Assembly: GCA_021788955.1 (NCBI GenBank)
Contig: JAJYKC010000105.1
Coordinates: 1-7,601, forward strand
Direction: 5' to 3'
Length of the DNA: 7,601 nucleotides
Origin: Acidobacteriota bacterium
GTDB taxonomy: Bacteria; Acidobacteriota; Terriglobia; Bryobacterales; Bryobacteraceae
Positions 1-6,167 of this stretch are shown piece after piece. The notes beneath the pieces are model-generated. The model was not told where the DNA came from and did no database searches. It saw only the letters and a program-made list of their open reading frames with translations. Position 1 is the stretch's first letter. Each line of letters opens with the position of its first letter. Both the position numbers and the translations under genes were made by a program.

Positions 1-234
1 GCGGTTGCTCTCCGTCTTGGCCCACGAACCCTTAATCCATCCCTGCTGCTCCAACCGCACCAGCGCCGGGTACAGCGTGCCCTGGTTGAGATCGAGCGCT
101 TCCCCCGAGACCCGCTTCAGCCTCCCGGCGATCCCGTAGGAGTGCTGCGGGCCCATTGTCGCGAGCGTCCGCAGCACCATAAGGTCGAGCGTGCCCTGCA
201 GCAAACAAATCCGGTCTGTGTCTCCAGTTGTCAA
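1..234 (-). CDS. PadR-family transcriptional regulator, N-terminal part
   Basis: Partial gene: the C-terminal part lies beyond the left edge. The 78 visible codons include LLQGTLDLMVLRTLA, GPQHSYGIAGRL and LNQGTLYPALVRLEQQGWI, the classic winged-helix of the PadR family (recognition helix and start of the wing). PadR proteins are cytoplasmic dimeric repressors that usually control a nearby transporter or stress gene. I chose a TTG start at 234-232 because a GGAG/GAGGGG ribosome site lies about 10 nt upstream and it leaves the usual short leader before LLQG. An in-frame ATG at 274-272 would add 13 residues but has no ribosome site. The gene is divergent from the membrane-protein operon at 446. 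Its own operon partner would lie to the left of the window. Family assignment is secure; the target and the exact start are not. Confidence 0.9.
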   Translation of the reverse strand, partial: MTTGDTDRICLLQGTLDLMVLRTLATMGPQHSYGIAGRLKRVSGEALDLNQGTLYPALVRLEQQGWIKGSWAKTESNR

Positions 235-345
235 TCTAGTGGAATCCCCTCTCCGGCAGTCTCTCCCTTCTCCATTTGCTTGTCAAGTGAAATGTTTTGC
301 CCGGAGACTTCCGGCTCCGTCTACGGGCAGACGGCCCCGGTCGCA

Positions 346-370
346 ACTTTACATGGCAAAGTACTTATGT
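346..370. promoter_or_regulatory. Candidate operator: AAGTACTT palindrome with nested inverted repeats
   Basis: The perfect palindrome AAGTACTT (359-366) sits in the spacer between the -35 and -10 boxes. Around it are two more inverted pairs: ACTTT (346-350) with AAAGT (358-362), and ACAT (351-354) with ATGT (367-370). Binding here would block RNA polymerase. Either the PadR protein to the left or the winged-helix protein encoded at 990 could be the ligand. The symmetry is seen; the role and the binding protein are inferred. Confidence 0.45.
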
Positions 371-376
371 TATTGT
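348..376 (+). promoter_or_regulatory. Sigma70-like promoter of the 446-3400 operon
   Basis: TTTACA at 348-353 (5 of 6 match to TTGACA) is followed after exactly 17 bases by TATTGT at 371-376 (4 of 6 match to TATAAT). Transcription would start near 383, giving a leader of about 60 nt before the ATG at 446. This AT-rich patch stands out in a GC-rich neighbourhood and lies in the 211-nt gap between the divergent PadR gene and the operon. I see nothing else convincing in that gap. The prediction rests on sequence match only. Confidence 0.6.
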
Positions 377-445
377 AGGCGCATGGCGTCATTCCGGATC
401 CTGCGCTCGCTTTCCCGGCCCCCCGTATCCCTCCAGGACCGCGCC

Positions 446-997
446 ATGGACAACCTTCGCTTTATCCGCGAAACCATGGAACGGGCCGCCTCTTTCACCG
501 CCGTGCCCGGCTGGGGCGGCGTCTGGATCGGATCGAGCGCCCTCATTGCGGCGTTCGCCGCTTCCCGGCAGCCCACGCTCGACGCCTGGCTCGCCGTGTG
601 GCTGGCTGAGGGTATGCTCGCCCTCGGGATGGGCGTCCTCGCCATGAAGCAGAAGGCGGAGCGTATCGGCGAACCGCTGCTCGCTCCTCCCGCCCGAAAG
701 TTCGCCTTCGGATTCGCCCCGCCGCTCGCCGCCGGAGCCGTCCTCACAGCCGTGCTCGTGCACGCGGGCTTGCGCCAGGCGATCCCGCCCACCTGGCTGA
801 TGCTTTACGGCGCCGGGATTGTCAGTGGAGGCGCCTTTTCTGTGCCGATCGTCCCTGTCATGGGCGTCTGTTTTCTCTCCCTCGGCGCCGCCGCGGCCCT
901 TCTGCCCGGCTCTTTCGGCGACCTTGCCCTCGCCGCCGGCTTCGGCGGCCTCCATCTCATTTTCGGTTTTCTGATTGCTAGGAGGTACGGTGGCTAA
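446..997 (+). CDS. Small polytopic membrane protein of unknown function
   Basis: A 183-residue protein with about six hydrophobic helices (near residues 24-40, 46-67, 86-108, 116-136, 137-154 and 159-178). A short amphipathic N-terminus contains FIRETMERA followed by a PGWGG motif. I know of no function for it. Similar proteins occur in Acidobacteriota directly in front of a small winged-helix regulator, as here, so the pair probably works together, for example as a membrane sensor or effector with its regulator. The ATG at 446 was chosen because AGGA lies 8 nt upstream and the protein then begins MDNLRFIRETMERA. The frame stays open further upstream to 191, but that part crosses the promoter and reads as non-protein. 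The stop overlaps the next gene by 8 nt, which indicates translational coupling. Confidence 0.85.
   Translation: MDNLRFIRETMERAASFTAVPGWGGVWIGSSALIAAFAASRQPTLDAWLAVWLAEGMLALGMGVLAMKQKAERIGEPLLAPPARKFAFGFAPPLAAGAVLTAVLVHAGLRQAIPPTWLMLYGAGIVSGGAFSVPIVPVMGVCFLSLGAAAALLPGSFGDLALAAGFGGLHLIFGFLIARRYGG
980..985 (+). promoter_or_regulatory. Strong Shine-Dalgarno AGGAGG deciding a GTG start
   Basis: A perfect AGGAGG inside the last codons of the membrane-protein gene, 4 nt before GTG at 990. It fixes the start of the regulator at that GTG rather than at the ATG at 975, which lies upstream of the ribosome site. Confidence 0.8.
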
Positions 998-1352
998 ATC
1001 AAACGCTCTCGCCAAGTCTTTGCCCTCTTCCTCGGCCTTGCCTGCGCTCGAAGCCGCGCGGCCGATGGAGCTCGACAAGCTCATCCACGAACGCCTGCGG
1101 CTCGGAATTCTCAGCGCCCTCGCCGCCCAGCGCGAGGTCCCCTTTTCGGAGTTGAAGCGCCTGCTGCAAACCACGGACGGCAACCTAAGCATCCACGCTC
1201 GCAAACTCGAGGACGCCGGCTACATCTCCTGCACGAAGGCCTTCGAGGGACGGGTCCCCCGCACCACCTATCGCATCACAGACAAGGGCCGCCGCGCGCT
1301 GGCTCGTTATCTCGATCACATGGAGGCCCTCATCCGCGTCATGCGCGGATGA
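990..1352 (+). CDS. Winged-helix DNA-binding regulator (MarR/ArsR-like, one domain)
   Basis: A 120-residue cytoplasmic protein. After a loose 25-residue N-terminal tail comes one winged helix-turn-helix (about 31-105): [43 protein letters not shown], a basic wing near [16 protein letters not shown], then a C-terminal helix that probably dimerises. The layout matches the 'winged helix DNA-binding domain' family (Pfam HTH_34 type) found as small MarR-like regulators. There is no metal-binding cysteine pattern and no ligand domain. It overlaps the membrane-protein gene by 8 nt and the prenyltransferase gene by 4 nt (ATGA), so it is co-translated with both. Autoregulation of the promoter at 348-376 is the simplest inference. 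Confidence 0.88.
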   Translation: MAKSNALAKSLPSSSALPALEAARPMELDKLIHERLRLGILSALAAQREVPFSELKRLLQTTDGNLSIHARKLEDAGYISCTKAFEGRVPRTTYRITDKGRRALARYLDHMEALIRVMRG

Positions 1353-2056
1353 CCTCGTCCGTGTCCCACTCCTCTTCCGGCGGACTCCATGCCGCCATCA
1401 TCATGGACGGCAACGGCCGGTGGGCCCTCCGTCGCGGCCTCCCCCGCATAGCCGGTCACCGCGCCGGCGCCGAGGCCCTCCGCCGCACTGTTGAGGCCGC
1501 TGTCAAACATGGCGTCGGCACTCTCACCGTCTACGCCTTCTCCTCCGACAACTGGAACCGCCCGAAAGAAGAGGTGGGCGCGCTCATGAAACTCTTCCTC
1601 GCCTGGCTCCGCTCCGAGGTCCGCCGCTGCATCGACAACGGCGTCCGAGTCACAGTCATCGGCCGCCGCGACCGCCTTCCCCGGCTCATGCTTCCAGCCA
1701 TTGAAGAATGTGAATCGCAAACCGCGCATGGCACCCGCCTCCACTTGCGCCTCGCGGTCGACTACTCCGCCCGCGATCAACTCCTCGCTGCAGCCCGGTG
1801 CCCCGGTGCGACGGCCAATCGCGACGCGCTCAGTTGCGCCCTCGGGTCCCCCGACGTGGACCTGCTCATCCGCACCGGCGGCGAACAGCGTTTGAGTGAC
1901 TTTCTGCTTTGGGAGTGCGCCTACGCTGAACTTTACTTCACCCCGCGCCTCTGGCCGGACTTCGGCCCCGAAGACCTTTCGCAAGCTCTCGCCGAGTTCC
2001 ACACCCGCGACCGCCGCTTTGGCGGACTGCCGGCTGTTGTATCGTCGAGAGGATGA
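1349..2056 (+). CDS. uppS: Cis-prenyltransferase, UppS family (isoprenyl transferase)
   Basis: 235 residues, cytosolic or membrane-associated. The family adds isopentenyl diphosphate units in cis to an allylic primer, giving the undecaprenyl diphosphate carrier used for peptidoglycan and glycans. All main motifs are present: [10 protein letters not shown] (catalytic Asp20), GHRAG (His37), [11 protein letters not shown] (63-72), [17 protein letters not shown] (172-188, with Arg175, Arg181 and Ser183) and AYAELYF with metal-binding Glu194, then LWPDF. Differences from typical UppS are DYSAR where NYGGR is usual, Asp184 where Asn is usual, and a linker before the RTGGE motif (about 143-167) roughly a dozen residues shorter than in E. 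coli UppS. This resembles a divergent clade of UppS-like proteins, so it may be a second copy beside a housekeeping uppS. ATGA overlaps at both ends place it mid-operon. Confidence 0.9.
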   Translation: MTSSVSHSSSGGLHAAIIMDGNGRWALRRGLPRIAGHRAGAEALRRTVEAAVKHGVGTLTVYAFSSDNWNRPKEEVGALMKLFLAWLRSEVRRCIDNGVRVTVIGRRDRLPRLMLPAIEECESQTAHGTRLHLRLAVDYSARDQLLAAARCPGATANRDALSCALGSPDVDLLIRTGGEQRLSDFLLWECAYAELYFTPRLWPDFGPEDLSQALAEFHTRDRRFGGLPAVVSSRG

Positions 2057-2832
2057 TGCCTCGCCGCGATTTCCTCAGTGCCGCACCCCTGCTCATGGCA
2101 GGCGCGCCCCAAGCCGCCGGTTCCGCCGGCCCCTCGGCCTACGAGTTGCGGCTTATCGAGATGCGCAACTCCTCCGACGACGAACTTCGCCACACCCAGG
2201 AGTTCTTAGGCTCGGCCCTCGCGCCTGCCTTCCGCTCGGCTGGCGCAACCACCGTCAGCGCCTTCCGCGTCAGCATCGGCCCCGGTAGTCCCACCGCCGT
2301 GCTGCTGAGTGAGTACCCATCCTTCGGCGCCCTCGCCGGCGCGGCGCAGAAACTCGAAGGCGACGCCTCGTACCGCGCCGCCTATGAGAAATACGTATCC
2401 TCCACCGGCCGAGTCTATGAGCGCGAATCCGTGTGGCTGCTCGAAGGATTCCCGGGCTTCCCTTCGCTTAAGGCGCCGAAGCGGCTCGAGAACGGATCTC
2501 ACATTCTTGAACTCCGCCGCTACGAGTCCCCAAACATGCTTACTCTCGAGAGAAAGATCCGCATGTTCGACACGGCGGAAGCCGGTATATTCGAGCGGCT
2601 GGGCATGCAGCCGGTTTTCTTCGGCCGGATGGTCGCCGGGGACCGCATGCCCAACCTGACGTACATGCTCACCTTTGAAAATCTGGCAGCCCGCGAGCGC
2701 CTCTGGCGAGCCTTCGGTTCTGACCCTGAGTGGAAGAAACTGTCCGCGCGTCCGGAACTTCACGATTCGGAGATCGTGTCGAACATTAGCAACTGGATCC
2801 TCGATCCGATGCCCTTCTCCGACGTGCGCTGA
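2053..2832 (+). CDS. NIPSNAP-family protein, two domains, Tat-like signal
   Basis: 259 residues. The start [17 protein letters not shown] has a twin arginine followed by a hydrophobic stretch and AGAPQAA, a plausible Tat export signal, so the protein is probably periplasmic. The mature part has two ferredoxin-like NIPSNAP/dimeric alpha-beta barrel units. The first is about 29-130 ([12 protein letters not shown]) and the second about 148-254 ([33 protein letters not shown]). The biochemical activity of the family is not established; related alpha-beta barrel proteins include monooxygenases and heme enzymes. The start overlaps the uppS stop (ATGATG, with ATG at 2053 or 2056), so it is translated with uppS. 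The family is clear and the function is unknown. Confidence 0.88.
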   Translation: MMPRRDFLSAAPLLMAGAPQAAGSAGPSAYELRLIEMRNSSDDELRHTQEFLGSALAPAFRSAGATTVSAFRVSIGPGSPTAVLLSEYPSFGALAGAAQKLEGDASYRAAYEKYVSSTGRVYERESVWLLEGFPGFPSLKAPKRLENGSHILELRRYESPNMLTLERKIRMFDTAEAGIFERLGMQPVFFGRMVAGDRMPNLTYMLTFENLAARERLWRAFGSDPEWKKLSARPELHDSEIVSNISNWILDPMPFSDVR

Positions 2833-2851
2833 CGGGCGTTCCTTGGCGCCC

Positions 2852-3400
2852 ATGCCACACGCCGCTCCCTTCCGCCTTGCCATTCGCCCCTTCACCGGCG
2901 CGGATTTTGCTGCCGTCACCCGCATCTACGCTCATCACGTCGCTCATGGCAGGGCCACTTTCGAACTGGTCCCGCCCGGCGAAGCTGAGATCGCGCGGCG
3001 CTGGTCGGCCGTTCAGAGCCTCGGCCTGGCTTGGATTGTCGCTTCGCTCGATGACGGACTCATCGTGGGTTATGCCTACGCCAGCGCCTACCGGCCTCGC
3101 ATCGGCTATCGCTTCACCGTCGAAGACTCCGTTTCTGTTGACCCCTCGTACGCCGGCCGCGGCGTCGGCGGCTTGTTGCTCACGCACCTGATTGAACGCT
3201 GTGAAGCGGCTGGTGCTCGCCAGATGATCGCCGTCATCGGGGACAGGGCAAACACAGCCTCCATCCACCTCCACAAGAAGTTTGGCTTCCTCCACGCAGG
3301 CATGCTGCGCTCCGTCGGATTCAAGTTCGACCGCTGGGTTGACACGGTTCTCATGCAGCGCTCACTCGGTGACGGCGACGGCACGTTCCCCGATCAGTAG
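2852..3400 (+). CDS. GNAT N-acetyltransferase, phosphinothricin acetyltransferase-like
   Basis: A 182-residue cytosolic enzyme of the Pat/Bar branch of the GNAT superfamily. It transfers acetyl from acetyl-CoA to a small amine, in this branch often an amino acid analogue such as phosphinothricin or methionine sulfone. Visible landmarks are the N-terminal IRPFTGADFAAVTRIY, GRATFEL (33-39), the central GYAYASAYRPRIGYRFTVEDSV (73-94), the acetyl-CoA loop VDPSYAGRGVGGLLLTHL (96-113), AVIGDRANTASIHLHKKFGF (127-146), and the C-terminal GFKFDRWVDTVLMQR. Length fits the family. The ATG at 2852 leaves a 19-nt gap after the NIPSNAP gene; an in-frame TTG at 2843 is a possible alternative and neither has a strong ribosome site. 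It is last in the operon. The true substrate cannot be read from sequence. Confidence 0.92.
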   Translation: MPHAAPFRLAIRPFTGADFAAVTRIYAHHVAHGRATFELVPPGEAEIARRWSAVQSLGLAWIVASLDDGLIVGYAYASAYRPRIGYRFTVEDSVSVDPSYAGRGVGGLLLTHLIERCEAAGARQMIAVIGDRANTASIHLHKKFGFLHAGMLRSVGFKFDRWVDTVLMQRSLGDGDGTFPDQ

Positions 3401-3410
3401 CTGGCGCTGC

Positions 3411-4277
3411 CTATCGCGGAGGCGCCTGGCCTTCGAGTAGCTTTCCCAGCCATGCCGCCGGGCAGCGGATGCCCACATAAAACTGCCCGAACAACGCATA
3501 CACCGCGCTCACTTCGTCGAAACGCATCTCATAGATTAGTCGCTTGAACACCACCGGGTCGTCGGCGAACAGATCTACGCCCCACTCCCAGTCGTCCAGA
3601 CCGATCGAGCCCGAAATGATCTGCTTCACCTCGCCCGCGTAGCGCCGCCCGATCATCCCATGCTCGTGCATCTGGCGGGCTCGCTCGGCCATCGGAAGCT
3701 GGTACCAGTTCTTCGCTTCGCCGCGCTTGCGGTCCATCGGGTAGAAGCAGATGAAGCGGTTCGGAGGCATCTCAGGAAACAGCCGCGGCCGCATCGCCTC
3801 CCGCTGCCGCGCCAGGTTTTCTTCCACGGCTCGCTCCCAATCCGGTGTATGCGGCTCGATACCGTCCGCCGCCAGCGCGCGGAAAACCTTCTGCGTCGAT
3901 TCGTACAGCCCCAGTTCCACCACGGACAGGTAAGAGTGGACCGGCTCGAGATACTCGCCGATCGCCAGGCGTGCGATGGAGAGCTCGCAGGCCTGCAACT
4001 CATCGAAGTCCGGCCGGAAGTGTACGAACATCAGGTCGCCTTTGTGGCCAAACAGCGAGAAGATCGCGCTTTGGCCCTCCGCGTTGTGCTCCATCGCGCC
4101 CAGCGCCGCCGCGGCCTCCTCCACAAGAGCAGCACGCTTGGACTCATCGAGCACCCGCCATTCCCGCCGGCGCACACGCATCGTCTGGTGCAATACGGCT
4201 GCGCCTTCCAGCGTCAACGGCGCCTCCGGCAGCGCTGCCGCTACCTCGCCGGATTCGAGCTTTATTTCTATGGACAT
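3411..4277 (-). CDS. hemQ: Coproheme decarboxylase HemQ (chlorite dismutase superfamily)
   Basis: A 288-residue cytosolic enzyme that oxidatively decarboxylates two propionates of iron-coproporphyrin III to make heme b, the last step of the coproporphyrin-dependent pathway, using peroxide. The C-terminal half is diagnostic: RFICFYPMDRKRGEAKNWYQ (174-193), MHEHGMIGRRYAGEVKQIIS (203-222), GLDDWEWGVDLF, YEMRFDEVSAVYALFGQFYVG. Tyr179, Met181, His206 and Gln219 match Tyr147, Met149, His174 (proximal heme ligand) and Gln187 of the Listeria enzyme. The distal Arg of true chlorite dismutase is replaced by the Gln, so HemQ is preferred. The ATG at 4277-4275 has GGAGAGG about 9 nt upstream; the frame is open to 4379 but the extra residues look unrelated. 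About 30 residues longer than Firmicute HemQ, mostly at the N-terminus. Convergent with the GNAT gene, 10 nt apart. Confidence 0.93.
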   Translation of the reverse strand: MSIEIKLESGEVAAALPEAPLTLEGAAVLHQTMRVRRREWRVLDESKRAALVEEAAAALGAMEHNAEGQSAIFSLFGHKGDLMFVHFRPDFDELQACELSIARLAIGEYLEPVHSYLSVVELGLYESTQKVFRALAADGIEPHTPDWERAVEENLARQREAMRPRLFPEMPPNRFICFYPMDRKRGEAKNWYQLPMAERARQMHEHGMIGRRYAGEVKQIISGSIGLDDWEWGVDLFADDPVVFKRLIYEMRFDEVSAVYALFGQFYVGIRCPAAWLGKLLEGQAPPR

Positions 4278-4383
4278 CGGTTCGCCCACCTCTCCAGTCA
4301 ACACCGCGCACAACGCAGCGGGGCGCGAGCGTCGATTTGCCAAGTTGAGCGCACCTCGCGCTGTGCACTCAGAAGCCATTTTA

Positions 4384-4410
4384 GCCCGCGGAATTCGGGC
4401 GATTTTTTTT
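4384..4410 (+). terminator. Terminator-like hairpin with T-tract in a divergent intergenic region
   Basis: GCCCG (4384-4388) pairs with CGGGC (4396-4400) around a 7-nt loop, and eight T residues follow at 4403-4410. This is the shape of an intrinsic terminator read on the plus strand. It lies between the divergent hemQ start (4277) and the small His-rich gene (4445). It could end plus-strand read-through from the operon that stops at 3400, where I see no terminator, or act as a leader hairpin for the small gene. The stem is only 5 bp, so function is uncertain. Confidence 0.4.
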
Positions 4411-4444
4411 CACAATCGCACACTTAACAACCGAGGAGACTTTT

Positions 4445-4633
4445 ATGTTCCAACGTATCGCCTCGATTGCCGCCGTTCTGGCGCTGGCCACCCCCGCCTG
4501 GGCCCTTCCCCGAACGCGTTCTTACCATCATCACGCCGGACATCACGGACACCACAGTCGTCAGACTCAGCAGGAAAAAACCGCCCGGGCTGGCGAGAAG
4601 AAAGCTAGTTCAAACCGTAAATCGCATAGGTGA
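4445..4633 (+). CDS. Small secreted histidine-rich basic protein
   Basis: 62 residues. A good signal peptide (MFQRIASIAAVLALATPAWA, cleavage after AWA at residue 20) is followed by a short mature region with a His cluster (His28-30, 33-34, 36-37) and a Lys/Arg/Gln-rich tail with no hydrophobic segment. GAGGAG lies 6 nt before the ATG, a strong translation signal that makes this a credible gene despite its size. I do not recognise a family. His clusters in exported peptides often bind metals (Zn, Ni, Cu) or heme, and its place between hemQ and tspO makes heme or metal binding a fair guess, no more. Its last 29 nt overlap the 3' end of the convergent tspO gene. No clear promoter was found; the hairpin at 4384-4410 would lie in its leader or promoter. 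Confidence 0.65.
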   Translation: MFQRIASIAAVLALATPAWALPRTRSYHHHAGHHGHHSRQTQQEKTARAGEKKASSNRKSHR

Positions 4634-5063
4634 GCCGCGCCGCGAACAGCGTCCAGACGAGATACGGCAACAGTAGCACCGCCGCAACCGGCGAGAACAT
4701 AAGCACGTTCGCCTGAATAATGGCCACCGAGGCCGCCAGCAGCAGCGCTTCGAGTGCGGCTGAGCCGATCTGCCGCCGAACGAAGAACAGATAGGGCCAG
4801 GCCAGATTCAAAAACGCGTTCAATGCGTAGAGTGCCGCGATCATCGAGTAGCGCTCCGGTGGCGCCGCATTGAGCGCGAGCGCCCCCGAAAGCGCCGCCA
4901 TCACGTACAGCACTGCCCAAACACGCCCGATTACCTTTCCTGTCGGTGTCCAGGTGGGAACTCTCAGTCCCCGGTACCATTCCATTCCGGAACGGCTGAG
5001 CCACTCTCCGCCCGCCGCCACTACCGCGGTCACCACCGGAATGATTAGATAGTGTGCGCGCAT
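4605..5063 (-). CDS. tspO: TspO/MBR family tryptophan-rich sensory protein
   Basis: A 152-residue inner-membrane protein with five predicted helices (about 4-20, 42-63, 74-95, 100-120 and 124-147), the usual TspO layout. Family landmarks are WYRGLRVPTWTPTG (29-42), VWAVLYVMAALSGA (48-61), LNLAWPYLFF (85-94) and LLPYLVWTLFAARL (131-144). TspO proteins bind porphyrins, heme and sterols, and in some bacteria regulate or degrade tetrapyrroles. Odd points are LTYAIYGLN at the end where the family normally has LNxxIWxLN, and Thr41 in the place of the second Pro of the usual WxPP. The start has only a weak GGGG ribosome site 4 nt upstream. It lies 22 nt downstream of gmd on the same strand, so the two may be co-transcribed. 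Its 3' end overlaps the convergent His-rich gene. Confidence 0.9.
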   Translation of the reverse strand: MRAHYLIIPVVTAVVAAGGEWLSRSGMEWYRGLRVPTWTPTGKVIGRVWAVLYVMAALSGALALNAAPPERYSMIAALYALNAFLNLAWPYLFFVRRQIGSAALEALLLAASVAIIQANVLMFSPVAAVLLLPYLVWTLFAARLTYAIYGLN

Positions 5064-5085
5064 CGAACCCCGGTTTCCGGCCCTC

Positions 5086-6102
5086 TCAGTTGCCCTGCGC
5101 CCGGGTGCCTTTCACGAGACTCTCCACCTCTCCCATGGCCTGAATGTCGGCTTCTACCATCTCCCGTACCAGGTCCGGGAAACTCACCGTGTGCTGCCAT
5201 CCCAGCCGAGCTTTTGCCTTTGCCGGATTCCCGATCAGCAGGTCCACTTCGGCCGGGCGGAAGAACTGCGGATCGACTGTCACGTAATCGTTTGCGCGTA
5301 AGCCGACAGCCTCGAACGCCAGGTCGGCGAATTCCCGCACCGAATGCGTCTCACCCGTCGCAACCACGTAATCGTCGGGTGTATCCTGCTGCAGCATCCG
5401 CCACATCGCCTCGACATAGTCCCGCGCATGGCCCCAGTCCCGCTGCGCGTCCAAATTTCCAAGTGGCAGTTTGTCCTGCTTCCCCGCCACAATCCGTGCC
5501 ACGCCGGAAGTGATCTTCCGGGTGACAAACTCGAAGCCGCGCCGCGGGGATTCGTGATTGAACAGGATTCCACTGGAAGCGTGAATTGCGTATGCCTCGC
5601 GATAATTCCGCGTCAGATCAAATCCCGCTACCTTGCTGATTCCATATGCCGAGCGCGGGTGGAACGCGGTCTGCTCGTTCTGCGGCGTCTCGTGAACCTT
5701 GCCGAACATCTCGCTCGATCCGGCGAAGTAGAACCGGCACGAAGGGACGATCTCCTTAAGCGCTGCCAGTACATAATGCGTCCCGTTGATGTTTGTGTTG
5801 AGCGTAGAAAACTCGTCGTCGAACGAGTAGCTTACGAAGCTCTGCGCCGCCAGGTGATAACATTCCTCCGGCGCGACCTTCTGGAACACTCGATAAATGC
5901 TCGGAAAACTCTCGAGCGACGCGGCATGTAGCTGGATCTCGTCCCGCACCGCCGCGATACGCGAAAGCCGGTGGCCCGGATCTTCTAGCGCGACGCGCCG
6001 CACCACGCCGTGCACCTCGTATCCTTTGGCTAGCAACAACTCGGCCAGATACGACCCATCCTGCCCCGTAATTCCAGTAATCAACGCTCGTTTCTTCGGC
6101 AT
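5086..6102 (-). CDS. gmd: GDP-mannose 4,6-dehydratase
   Basis: A 338-residue cytosolic NADP-dependent extended short-chain dehydrogenase that converts GDP-D-mannose to GDP-4-dehydro-6-deoxy-D-mannose, precursor of GDP-fucose, rhamnose or perosamine for surface glycans. The Rossmann loop GITGQDGSYLAE (10-21), the YHLAAQSFV strand, the catalytic Ser129/Glu131 (GSSEMFG) with Tyr153 and Lys157 (YGISK), NHESPRRGFEFVTRKI (182-197) and GNLDAQRDWGHARDYVEAMW (215-234) are all present. Length matches the family. After VVRR the common SSxFNTxRI segment is replaced by VALEDPGHRLSRIA, as in a subgroup of GMDs. The ATG at 6102-6100 has AAGGA 4 nt upstream. It follows the truncated membrane-protein gene by 65 nt and precedes tspO. 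No reductase or epimerase that would complete a deoxysugar pathway is in the window. Confidence 0.95.
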   Translation of the reverse strand: MPKKRALITGITGQDGSYLAELLLAKGYEVHGVVRRVALEDPGHRLSRIAAVRDEIQLHAASLESFPSIYRVFQKVAPEECYHLAAQSFVSYSFDDEFSTLNTNINGTHYVLAALKEIVPSCRFYFAGSSEMFGKVHETPQNEQTAFHPRSAYGISKVAGFDLTRNYREAYAIHASSGILFNHESPRRGFEFVTRKITSGVARIVAGKQDKLPLGNLDAQRDWGHARDYVEAMWRMLQQDTPDDYVVATGETHSVREFADLAFEAVGLRANDYVTVDPQFFRPAEVDLLIGNPAKAKARLGWQHTVSFPDLVREMVEADIQAMGEVESLVKGTRAQGN

Positions 6103-6167
6103 CTCGTCCTTATTCTTGCTGCTCCGGCTTACCTAAGCTCGCGGAGCGTGGGGTTCACGGTTCGAAA

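Noticed and set aside
229..285. Two TTGACA hexamers on the minus strand as PadR promoters
   Set aside because: Neither has a recognisable -10 box at 16-18 bases; TTGACA alone is not enough to call a promoter.
191..445. N-terminal extension of the first membrane protein back to 191
   Set aside because: It would run through the promoter and the divergent PadR start, has no ribosome site and reads as random sequence; the ATG at 446 has a good AGGA.
389..1204. Long minus-strand open frame of 271 codons
   Set aside because: It lies antisense to the membrane-protein and regulator genes, is rich in Gly, Glu and Arg with no recognisable domain, and has the composition expected of a shadow in GC-rich DNA.
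1865..1900. RTGGE in place of RTSGE in UppS as an anomaly
   Set aside because: E. coli UppS also has RTGGE, so this substitution is normal; the shortened linker and DYSAR are the real differences.
1316..2925. Minus-strand frames opposite uppS and the NIPSNAP gene
   Set aside because: Low-complexity Gly/Ala/Glu/Arg translations mirroring codon bias of the real plus-strand genes.
3411..4277. True chlorite dismutase
   Set aside because: The distal Arg is absent and the sequence carries the HemQ-type Tyr179, Met181 and Gln219, with strong HemQ motifs.
3660..4427. Plus-strand open frame of 255 codons opposite hemQ
   Set aside because: Arg/His/Leu-rich shadow of hemQ with no domain or ribosome site; hemQ motifs on the other strand are unmistakable.
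6103..6167. Terminator at the small GCTC-GCG-GAGC hairpin between the membrane gene and gmd
   Set aside because: The stem is only 4 bp and no T-run follows on the minus strand.
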